From contig DLMH01000124.1 in the NCBI GenBank assembly GCA_002478115.1, positions 1 to 26,332 of the forward strand: 26,332 bases of DNA, read 5' to 3'. Origin of the DNA: Candidatus Acidiferrum typicum (GTDB taxonomy: Bacteria; Acidobacteriota; Terriglobia; Acidiferrales; UBA7541). Under the pieces are notes generated by a model, which saw only the letters and a list, made by a program, of their open reading frames with translations, did not search any database and was not told where the DNA came from. Position numbers and translations under genes: made by a program. Of this stretch, positions 1 to 6,678 are shown piece after piece (the stretch's first letter is position 1; every line of letters begins with the position of its first letter).

Positions 1-2
1 TC

Positions 3-650
3 TCCAAGCCCGACGCGAAGCTGATCGTTGAACTGCACAACGACTTCACGCTGCGCTATTTCCCTCGCCGGCTCCCCATCGAAGATTTTTTCGCGCGCCA
101 GATTCGCGTGCGCCTCGATGCCTACGATGCCCCGGCCCTTTCGGTGGAAGACGAGCTGGTACTGATCTGCATTCACGGCGCAAAACATCTCTGGGAGCGG
201 CTGATCTGGATTGCGGATGTCGCCGCGCTGGTTTCGCGGCAAACGGGCATCGATTGGGCGCGCGCCTCGGCATCGGCAAGGGCGGTGCGAGCCGAGCATC
301 TGCTGCACACAGGGTTGCGCCTCGCTGCGGATGTGCTGCACGCACATCTTCCCGAAGATGTTTCCGCGCTCGTGCGACGGGATGGCGTAGCGACAAAACT
401 CGTCGCGGCCATTCTCCGCTGGCTGCCTGCCGCGGGTTATGCGCCACCAGGCCTGTTCCAACGCGCAGCGTTTCGCCTGCGCATGCGCGGCGGGGGGTTC
501 TCAGCTCCGGCCTATCTATTCAGACTTTCTCTTTCTCCCACCGAGGAAGATTGGGAACAAGGCGCTACAGAAAACCGGCACGGCTTCCTCGAGGCGCTGC
601 GCCGTCCCTTTCGCCTTGCACGCAAATACGGGCGCGGGGGCAAATCCTGA
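3..650 (+). CDS. Nucleotidyltransferase-family protein (NTP_transf_5-like), 5' end outside window
   Basis: The frame is open from position 3 to the TGA at 648-650, so the gene enters from the left edge and only about 215 C-terminal residues are visible. The segment ELHNDFTLRYFP followed by LSVEDELVLICIHGAKHLWERLIWIADVA-type sequence resembles the uncharacterised nucleotidyltransferase family (PF14907) that often accompanies lasso-peptide clusters with an HPr-kinase-like gene. In one described Bacillus lasso cluster (pseudomycoidin) such a protein modifies the phosphorylated peptide; that role here is inference. The N-terminal catalytic part is not visible, so activity cannot be judged. The gene converges on the SBBP-repeat gene. 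A truncated second copy lies at 8694-8862. Family assignment is from pattern recognition only. Confidence 0.72.
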   Translation, partial: SKPDAKLIVELHNDFTLRYFPRRLPIEDFFARQIRVRLDAYDAPALSVEDELVLICIHGAKHLWERLIWIADVAALVSRQTGIDWARASASARAVRAEHLLHTGLRLAADVLHAHLPEDVSALVRRDGVATKLVAAILRWLPAAGYAPPGLFQRAAFRLRMRGGGFSAPAYLFRLSLSPTEEDWEQGATENRHGFLEALRRPFRLARKYGRGGKS

Positions 651-720
651 GCCTGCTTCCTTGGTCTTCTTTGCACCCGTGCAGAGGATTCGAGGCAATC
701 CGTTTGGTACTCTACAAGCA

Positions 721-757
721 AGATCGCGCGCGCTGCCACGAGCAACGCGCGCGATCT
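721..757. terminator. Perfect 12-bp inverted repeat between convergent genes, likely bidirectional terminator
   Basis: The left arm AGATCGCGCGCG (721-732) is perfectly complementary to CGCGCGCGATCT (746-757), with a 13-base loop. It lies between the stop of the + strand nucleotidyltransferase gene (650) and the stop of the - strand SBBP gene (778). A short T-rich stretch (CTTTAT) follows on the + side; there is no strong U tract on the - side. Position and stem strength support a terminator for both genes. The weak U tracts leave room for another role. Confidence 0.6.
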
Positions 758-777
758 CTTTATCCTATGTCCGGCTT

Positions 778-3700
778 TTAATTGAGCGTCACTGCCACTG
801 TGGCCGAGTGGCTGACAGTGCCCGCTGTGCCGCTGGATGTTCCTTTGATCGTGAGATTCCCCGTAATCGGCGGAGGCGTGCTTGGCCCCCCGCAGCCAGC
901 CAAGGCGATGAGAAGCAACACTGCTGTTGCCAAGCCTAGCCGCACGCGAAGCCCCTTGGTTTTCGGCAGCAGGAAGAGCAACAGCAAGGCCAGAGTGAGG
1001 GGCACGATCTGCAGTATTGAAATCGGCGGAGTGCGTACCGGCGATAGCGGCACAGGCAGGGCGCTGCTCGTTCTCGTTAGCGTCACTTGCACCGACTGTG
1101 CGGTCTTTCCGTCAGCAGCGGTTATCGGTGTTGCAATGGTGCAGGTTGAGCCCGCGGGTGCTCCGGTGCAAGTAAACCCTACACTTTGATTAAACCCGCC
1201 GAGCGGTGTCATGGTCGCATTGAAAATGAGCGGGCTTTTGCCGGTTTCTGTCGGTGGAGCCGTAACCTGGAAATCCCACCCGGTTCCGGTCAGCGGAATC
1301 GTGTGCGGGCTCCCGCCGGCATTGTCCGTGACCGTCAACGTTCCCGCCCGCGCACCCACCGCGGTCGGTGCAAACGTCACGTTGATCGTGCAAGTTCCAC
1401 CGGCTAGCAACGTCGCCGGGCCAATTGGGCAAGCAGTGGCGCCGGTGCTTGTCGCGGCGAAATCCCCGGAAGCCGCGATTGAGCTGATTGTCAAGGAGCC
1501 GTTGCCGGTGTTTGTCAACGTTACGGGCATGGACGCGCTGGTGGTTGTCAGCATTTGCGGAGTGAAGGGCAGGTTGGGCACCGAAAACCCAACGCCCGGC
1601 GCTGTGGCCGATCCTGAGCCGCTCAGGTTCACGTTAAACACTTGCGTGCTGGCCTGTCCACCGTTCGTAACCACAGCGGTGATCACCAGGGTGGCAGACT
1701 CGGCAGCCGCCACCGATGGAGTAAACGTCACGCTGACCGTACACTGCAGCCCGGCCGCGACGCCGTTGGGACTGCAGCCGTCGGAGGAGATTGCGAAATC
1801 AGTGTTGGCAGCTGGCGATACCCCAGTGGCAACAATACTGGTGAACGTGGCCGTGGAAGCCGTGTTATTCGTCACGACGAACGCCTGGGGAACACTCGTC
1901 GCGCCCACCGGCTGGATTCCAAAATTAAACGGCGACGGCGCCACGGTCAGGGTCGGTACCAACGTCAGCTTGGCTACGTAGGCGTCGGAAGGTCCTTGCA
2001 GGCTTCCGCCAGTCGGGAGCGCTGAGAGGACGGGAAGATTGGTTGAGAACGTTAGGCCCGTAATGTAAGCATTGGGAGGATTAGCGGAATCGATCGCTAT
2101 GCCATACCCCTGATCAGCGTCGCCCCCATCTCCGCTTCCCCCATAGAAAGTTGCATACAGGAGGTCGCTTGTGCCTCCCCCGGCGGGATGCAATTTGGCG
2201 ATGAACGCGTCGCCAGCCGCATTAAGCAGAGTCGCTTGCAGCGGGCCCGGCGTCAGCGGAAAGTCTGATGAATCGGTCGTCCCTGCCACGTAGGCATTCC
2301 CAGAAGCATCCGTCTTGATGGCATAGCCATTGTTTCCGCTCCCCCCTCCCAGATACGTTGAGTACGGCACGGAAGCCGCCCCGGATTTTGTGCCATCCAC
2401 CAGGGTCACAAAAGCTTTCCCTGACGCCGACCCAGTCGTGTCGAACGCCCCGGGATTTGGGACGACTGGAAAGTCGATCGAGAACGCGGTGCCCGTCACG
2501 TACGCGACATTACTGGGTCCCAGCGCGATGGCAAGCCCTAGATCCGCGGTCGACCCCGCCAGATATGTCGAATAAACCAGCGATCCGGCTGTCGTATCGA
2601 TGTTGGAGACAAATACACTCGATTGCGTATTTCCTGCAGGAGGGGCCGGCTGATAGGCGGTAGCACTCGTGATGAACGTAGCAGGAGAATCCGTCGAACT
2701 GGTAGCACCCACCAGATAGGCATGCTGAGATGAATCGGTGGCAACTCCCCATGCTTCATCGCCATAGTTTAGAAGGTTGGCTTCATCGGCGCCATTTCCT
2801 CCAAAATATGTGGAAAAAATTAGCGATGCCGCCCCCACTTTGGTCGTGTCAATTCTCGTGAGAAAGGCGGTTCCGAAGGCATTGCTCGGAGCACTCTGCA
2901 ATGGATTCGCGGTGGGAAAATCTGTTGAATCCGTGAATCCGGCGACATACGCATTGCCCGCCGCGTCCGCCACAACGCCATTCCCATACTCCCCGCCAGT
3001 TCCTGCGATATACGTGGAATAGATCAGGGAGCTCGTTCCGCTCACCGTGGGGTCGAGTTTGGTCAGATATACCGTGCCATTGGCATTGGCCGTAAGCGGG
3101 CCGGGGTTGAAGGCGTTCGCCGATGTCGTCGGAAAGTCAATCGCAGCCGTAAGTCCCGTCACGTAAACCTTTCCGGAAGGATCCACCGCAACTCCAAAGG
3201 CGCTTTCGGCACCATTGGTTGTGGAACCAGCTAAGTAGGTCGAGTAGAGCAGCTTCGCTCCCGTGGGGTCCAACTCGGCGACGAAGGAGGCTCCTAAATT
3301 GGCCGCTGGAGCCGCAATCACGGCTCCGTTAACTCCAGCGGGAAAGTCCGTGGACAGCGTCTGCCCCGCTATAAAGGAGTCCCCCGAGCCATCCACCGCA
3401 ATCGCGTAGCCGGTATCGTCTGCAGTTCCGCCGAGGTAAGTCGCATAGTCAAGGACCGGGTCAAGAATCAGCGGCGCGCTGCGGTCGTAGCTGGGGACCG
3501 AGAAAGTCACACGGTGAAGGCCATCGATGATGTAATTTCCGGCGATCTCGCGTCTTTCGCCTCTCACGTTCTGGTAGATGAGCGGTTTTTGAAGCTCTAC
3601 TTCGCCACCGGCAACGCTCAGGACTAAATCGCCATGCGAATTGATGCGCATCTTGTGCGCGCCATCGATTCTTAGTTTGATGGCCTTCGGGTCGGCTCCC

Positions 3701-4332
3701 GGCGCGACGATGAAGTCATATTCGAGCCGCCGCTGATTGCCGTAAAAAGCCAGATCCACTCCCGGATAAACTTCCGCATATTTCACGCGGGCAAAGGCCG
3801 GCACGTCGGTGTGCCATTTCTTCGGATCATTCCCGATGAAATAATTCACTCTGGTTGGCAGGTGTTCCATTCCGGCGATATCCGGATGCGGATTTGCTCC
3901 TTCCAGGTGCATGCGCACTGTGGTGATCTGTCCCGCTTTCTGTGCCTTCCGCATGGCTCGAATAGATGCTGTGCGGTGACGTGGCGAGAGGTCGTAATGC
4001 TGTTTGGAGCGAAGTGCAAGGACCGCCTCTTGAGGTGTCAGGAAAAGCTCGTAACCGCTTCCGTAAGAGACATAACGAACTTCGCGCGCCGTTTGTCCCT
4101 CGTTTTCTTCAAAGCTCAGCGGCAGCTTGCCGTAAGCTTCCGCCCAGCGGGGACTTTCCCTCACAGCTCCCGGCTTCGCGAACTCGCTGGCTGCCGCCGT
4201 CGTGCTTCTGCCTTTGCCAGGAATAATGTGCTTCCCCGCTCCTTCCAGAATGGTCAGGAGCAAGCCACCACAAACCAGTGTGGCCACGCCAATGGACTTC
4301 GCCGCACTTCCCCAAGCGCCCTGCGTCTTCAT
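778..4332 (-). CDS. SBBP-repeat secreted/surface protein with two choice-of-anchor D domains
   Basis: The protein has about 1184 residues. The ATG at 4332 is preferred because AGGAGG sits 9 bases upstream of it; the in-frame ATG at 4341 directly abuts that AGGAGG with no spacer. A hydrophobic N-terminal segment (GVATLVCGGLLLTILEG) looks like a signal or anchor. The stretch LPLSFEENEGQT opens the conserved N-terminal module seen in acidobacterial SBBP proteins. Seven beta-propeller-like repeats follow from about residue 295 to 790 (each near YSTYLGG...GYAI..D.SGNAYVAG.T.S.DFP). Two ASPM/SPD-2/Hydin-type domains follow (NFGIQPVG... and LPFTPQML...). The C-terminus is odd: one or two hydrophobic helices, a lipobox-like LIALAGCGG, then about 28 residues. 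Function is unknown; a cell-surface or secreted role is likely. It probably has its own promoter within 4342-4615. Confidence 0.88.
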   Translation of the reverse strand: MKTQGAWGSAAKSIGVATLVCGGLLLTILEGAGKHIIPGKGRSTTAAASEFAKPGAVRESPRWAEAYGKLPLSFEENEGQTAREVRYVSYGSGYELFLTPQEAVLALRSKQHYDLSPRHRTASIRAMRKAQKAGQITTVRMHLEGANPHPDIAGMEHLPTRVNYFIGNDPKKWHTDVPAFARVKYAEVYPGVDLAFYGNQRRLEYDFIVAPGADPKAIKLRIDGAHKMRINSHGDLVLSVAGGEVELQKPLIYQNVRGERREIAGNYIIDGLHRVTFSVPSYDRSAPLILDPVLDYATYLGGTADDTGYAIAVDGSGDSFIAGQTLSTDFPAGVNGAVIAAPAANLGASFVAELDPTGAKLLYSTYLAGSTTNGAESAFGVAVDPSGKVYVTGLTAAIDFPTTSANAFNPGPLTANANGTVYLTKLDPTVSGTSSLIYSTYIAGTGGEYGNGVVADAAGNAYVAGFTDSTDFPTANPLQSAPSNAFGTAFLTRIDTTKVGAASLIFSTYFGGNGADEANLLNYGDEAWGVATDSSQHAYLVGATSSTDSPATFITSATAYQPAPPAGNTQSSVFVSNIDTTAGSLVYSTYLAGSTADLGLAIALGPSNVAYVTGTAFSIDFPVVPNPGAFDTTGSASGKAFVTLVDGTKSGAASVPYSTYLGGGSGNNGYAIKTDASGNAYVAGTTDSSDFPLTPGPLQATLLNAAGDAFIAKLHPAGGGTSDLLYATFYGGSGDGGDADQGYGIAIDSANPPNAYITGLTFSTNLPVLSALPTGGSLQGPSDAYVAKLTLVPTLTVAPSPFNFGIQPVGATSVPQAFVVTNNTASTATFTSIVATGVSPAANTDFAISSDGCSPNGVAAGLQCTVSVTFTPSVAAAESATLVITAVVTNGGQASTQVFNVNLSGSGSATAPGVGFSVPNLPFTPQMLTTTSASMPVTLTNTGNGSLTISSIAASGDFAATSTGATACPIGPATLLAGGTCTINVTFAPTAVGARAGTLTVTDNAGGSPHTIPLTGTGWDFQVTAPPTETGKSPLIFNATMTPLGGFNQSVGFTCTGAPAGSTCTIATPITAADGKTAQSVQVTLTRTSSALPVPLSPVRTPPISILQIVPLTLALLLLFLLPKTKGLRVRLGLATAVLLLIALAGCGGPSTPPPITGNLTIKGTSSGTAGTVSHSATVAVTLN

Positions 4333-4615
4333 AGCAACCATCCTCCTGGGACCTCTAATTGCTCCCTGCCATCACCGCACATTGCTCCTAAGACTGACTC
4401 ACCAGCAAGTCACACTTCCATCTTCCCAATTTGGAACCGAGTACGGTCCTTCGGTCCATACACTCATTTGAATTACTGGGAGAGAGAGCAAGCATGCCGC
4501 GCACAGGTAACATAGTGCCCCAAAACGGAAAAACCACTCCTGAACTGGAATTGCAACTGTATGCTACCAGATAATCCGTGCTACCTGAATGCAGATTTGG
4601 CATTCGTGTCGACAG
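4333..4615. other. 283-base intergenic region, no gene recognised
   Basis: The region lies between the start of the SBBP gene and the stop of the HPr-kinase-like gene, both on the - strand. It should hold the SBBP promoter and perhaps a terminator for the lasso operon. The strong Shine-Dalgarno AGGAGG lies at its edge. I found no convincing -35/-10 pair and no clear hairpin with a U tract, and the short open frames across it do not resemble proteins. Confidence 0.5.
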
Positions 4616-5614
4616 TTAAACACGGGCTCGCGTCGATCCCTTTAGCGACGCAAAATCTTCGCGGATGACCCGGCAAAGATCACGGACTCGGAACGCTTCG
4701 CTGTGGGGGAAAACTCGCCGAACCGGAACCGTCATAACCAGCCGGCTCAATACTCCAAACTCCCGCGCCCGCAACTCGCGGTCGAGGATCTTGTTGGCGA
4801 ACGTGTCCGCTACGAGCGACAGGAGCGCAGCCTGCCCCCGGATCACCTCCACGAACGGCGCCAAATCAGAACGTCGTTCGCCCAGGAAGTAGATCGCGCC
4901 CAGTGGCAACGGTTGTTTCTCAAACCGTGTTTTGCCGTCTCCTAGAGACAGACGATGCTTCTGCCATCCTGTGCTGAAGTGCGGGAGTGCGTCCGCAGTA
5001 CCGTATAGCGTGGCCACCGAATCCGGCCAGAGACATAGATGAGGGTAAGCAGGCACTACAAGGAATCCCGATTCATTCTCGGTGAGCGCTACGACATCAT
5101 CGGAAAGTACACCGTGTCCTTCCCGCGCGAAAGCCGCGGCGGTTGTGGACTTTCCCGCGCCTTCCGCTCCCACGAAGGCCACAGCGTGACCATCCAAAGC
5201 CACGGCACTCGCATGAAGACAGGTCACCCCGCGCAACCGCAGCACTACTCCTAGGATGGGTCCGAGGAGATAAGAGCTTGCATCTTCGAGCGTCGATCCC
5301 TCCGGCCAGATTGCCCAAATCTCTTTTCCCGCGTGCTCCAACCAGAACTGCATTCCGTCATAGTAGGCCAGGCGCAAGTACAGACCATCGGGAGACCTCC
5401 AAATTCGCAGTGCCGGGCTGCCGGAAGCATCGGTGTAAGAGCTCTCGTAGGTGAGCTCCTCCGGTTGGCGGGCCATTCCAAGATCAGAATGAGGGGAAAC
5501 TCCGAGGTACATTCTGAGGTCAGCAGTCTTGCCGGCATCCTCCGATGGAGCCAGCCCCGGAACAGACAGATTGGAGCGAATTGTTAGGCCAAATACAGTG
5601 TGAGTGCAATCCAC
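4616..5614 (-). CDS. HPr-kinase/phosphorylase-like protein of a lasso-peptide cluster
   Basis: The 332-residue protein starts with GTG. The Walker A loop GAEGAGKST lies at about residues 149-157, preceded by LHASAVALDG and followed by LSDDVVAL with paired Asp at about 172-173. This is the classic core of HprK-related kinases found next to lasso-peptide genes. In characterised systems (ThcoK and the paeninodin kinase) such enzymes phosphorylate the C-terminal Ser of the precursor. The intact precursor here ends in PRTHV and has no C-terminal Ser, so the acceptor would have to be different, perhaps the penultimate-region Thr. The gene starts 157 bases downstream of the precursor stop, with only a weak purine-rich ribosome site. 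An alternative is a general small-molecule or peptide kinase not tied to the lasso product. Confidence 0.82.
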   Translation of the reverse strand: MDCTHTVFGLTIRSNLSVPGLAPSEDAGKTADLRMYLGVSPHSDLGMARQPEELTYESSYTDASGSPALRIWRSPDGLYLRLAYYDGMQFWLEHAGKEIWAIWPEGSTLEDASSYLLGPILGVVLRLRGVTCLHASAVALDGHAVAFVGAEGAGKSTTAAAFAREGHGVLSDDVVALTENESGFLVVPAYPHLCLWPDSVATLYGTADALPHFSTGWQKHRLSLGDGKTRFEKQPLPLGAIYFLGERRSDLAPFVEVIRGQAALLSLVADTFANKILDRELRAREFGVLSRLVMTVPVRRVFPHSEAFRVRDLCRVIREDFASLKGSTRARV

Positions 5615-5771
5615 TTCTTTTCAGGTATCAGGAGAACAGAACCTCGGGAACTTATCCTAATTGAGTCGGTCCAGCTTCATCCTCAGCATGCGCTTATCAG
5701 AATTTCCCCGCCGGATTACAGATGCCTTTGAGTTTGCTCGATCAATCTCATTTTCAGGCCTCACTTCACCG
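5615..5771 (-). other. Spacer between precursor and kinase
   Basis: This 157-base gap is read on the - strand. It contains no leader-like motif, no further cyclase fragment and no convincing terminator hairpin that I can see. It may let the precursor be expressed more strongly than the kinase, but nothing in the sequence proves that. Confidence 0.4.
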
Positions 5772-5927
5772 CTAAACGTGCGTCCTCGGTGGTTGTAGTC
5801 TACCCACTGCACCATCTCTCACGCCAGCGTATCCTTGCTTTTGCGTGAGCTCCCGAACCGTCCCGTAAACGGTTAACGAAGGCTTTGAATAAGGTTTTTT
5901 CGGTTCTCGTTTTACGGGTTCACCCAT
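5772..5927 (-). CDS. Lasso-peptide precursor (intact copy)
   Basis: The precursor has 51 residues, starting at the ATG at 5925-5927 behind GGAG with a 7-base spacer; an in-frame ATG at 5957 is less likely. The leader carries the canonical lasso motif YxxPxL-x3-G-x5-T: Y13, P16, L18, G22 and T28, in KKPYSKPSLTVYGTVRELTQ. If T28 is at the usual -2 position, the core is the 22 residues from K30 to V51 and D38 becomes core residue 9, giving a nine-membered Lys1-Asp9 macrolactam. If the core starts at G32, D38 becomes residue 7 and a seven-membered ring results, with Thr at -4. Both are unusual. The tail GRLQPPRTHV has two prolines and no C-terminal Ser. The start overlaps the stop of the upstream fused frame by 8 bases (ATGGGTGA), suggesting translational coupling. 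Precursor identity is strong; core boundaries are inference. Confidence 0.85.
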   Translation of the reverse strand: MGEPVKREPKKPYSKPSLTVYGTVRELTQKQGYAGVRDGAVGRLQPPRTHV

Positions 5928-6303
5928 TATCGGTCTCCGCATGCAACTTATACCCAACTCTTCGTGCCGACTGCACGCAAACGAGGCAGTAAGGCCCTGA
6001 ACTCATACTTAGTAGTTCTCCATTCATTTTGACCTGCATCTTAACATGCCTTGCCATCAGCGCCAAACGTTCAGGGTATCGGCCCAAATCCGTGCTCCAG
6101 GACATCTCTTTCAGAAGATCAGATCCCGTAAGTCTAGGTCGTGCGGGGGAAAGACCTCCTTGCAGAGCGGTCTTCGGCTCTGTTCCCACTCGCTCCGGCG
6201 ATAGTCTCGCCATTGCCTCCTGCAGGGGTGTCTTGCCAAGAACCACGGGAAGGGCGGGCTGCGAATAGAGCTTTCTCGGTTCCCGTTTGACCGATTTAGC
6301 CAT
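5920..6303 (-). pseudogene. In-frame fusion of a lasso leader start to the C-terminal fragment of a lasso cyclase
   Basis: The 127-residue frame begins MAKSVKREPRKLYSQPAL, which matches the first 18 residues of the intact precursor's leader (VKREPKKPYSKPSL). It then runs at PVVLGKTPLQEAM directly into sequence homologous to the end of the neighbouring cyclase (PWFFKKTLLREGM). By hand alignment 42 of the next 70 residues are identical, including TGSDLLKEMSWSTDL against TGADLLKETSWSTDL. The likely origin is deletion between a precursor leader and the next cyclase gene, with the junction in a shared Pro/Leu-rich stretch. It lacks the ATP pyrophosphatase loop, so it cannot be an active cyclase, and it lacks a core. 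The frame has remained open, so a residual role as a binding decoy cannot be excluded, but decay is more likely. Confidence 0.8.
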
Positions 6304-6310
6304 TACGAGC

Positions 6311-6385
6311 TTACAGAGACAAGTTATACCGAACTATTGGGCCAGACTGCAACCAAATATTAAGACTGTAGGGCCCTGAGGCCAT
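6311..6385 (-). pseudogene. Stub of another lasso cyclase 3' end
   Basis: On the - strand, the codons ending at TAA (6311-6313) read PYSLNIWLQSGPIVRYNLSL. This aligns with the last part of the full cyclase (PYCLNNWLRSGPRFRYKFYAEISND) and with the end of the fused frame. Only about 21-25 codons remain. Upstream, homology stops around 6385. The stub ends 7 bases before the ATG of the fused leader (6303), close to the overlap seen for the other two cyclase-precursor junctions. It is a deletion remnant with no coding capacity of its own. Confidence 0.75.
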
Positions 6386-6552
6386 ACCCATTGAATCCGA
6401 CATCTAGCAATACTTTTTCAGATACCCTGCAAGCTCGCTTCCGGCCACGTTGCGATACCGCAGCGTGCGCCGCTCGCGAATCGCGGTTGAAGCCTCGGCT
6501 GGAGAGCACAGAATTAGGCTATGGATGAGAAGATTAGCTTTTGGAGGGCAGG
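6386..6552 (-). other. Unassigned remnant sequence between precursor-like gene 1 and cyclase stub
   Basis: One - strand frame stays open through this stretch and ends with LAGYLKKYC then TAG. It is continuous with the shifted frame of the precursor-like gene's core region. I do not recognise the segment around TAIRERRTLRYRNVAGSELAG. It may be the fused end of a deleted gene. No promoter or terminator is evident. Confidence 0.35.
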
Positions 6553-6678
6553 TTACCTCTTGCAATCTCCCCTGCGGTTGGTCCCAGTTCGCAGCCTGAG
6601 ATCCCGCACAGTCCCGTAAACGATGAACGTGGGCTTTGAATATGGCTTTTTCGCTTCCAGATTGACTGGTTTAGTCAT
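6553..6678 (-). pseudogene. Second lasso-precursor-like gene with out-of-frame core
   Basis: The 41-residue frame starts at the ATG at 6676-6678, overlapping the cyclase stop by 8 bases (ATGACTAA). The leader KKPYSKPTFIVYGTVRDL closely parallels the intact precursor, though Leu of the YxxPxL motif is Phe. After RDL the frame reads RLRTGTNRRGDCKR and stops, without the Thr at -2. In another frame the same DNA reads NWDQPQGRLQEV, whose D-x3-GRLQ spacing matches RDGAVGRLQ of the intact core. Anchoring on that match, this copy is 16 bases shorter between leader and Asp, which shifts the frame. It is therefore probably a broken paralogue. A functional short peptide (Gly32-Asp38 ring, three-residue tail) is possible but unlikely. 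Confidence 0.7.

Noticed and set aside
439..939. 166-residue + strand frame spanning the end of the nucleotidyltransferase gene and the inverted repeat
   Set aside because: It overlaps the real gene in another frame, runs through the terminator-like repeat and into the SBBP gene; Cys/Arg-rich with no domain.
1211..1981. 256-residue open frame antisense to the SBBP gene
   Set aside because: It mirrors the low-complexity repeat coding on the other strand; no recognisable motif and no ribosome site.
2000..3450. Periodic repeats that might suggest a CRISPR or satellite array
   Set aside because: The periodicity is of degenerate codons for the SBBP protein repeats, with unequal lengths and no conserved short DNA repeat.
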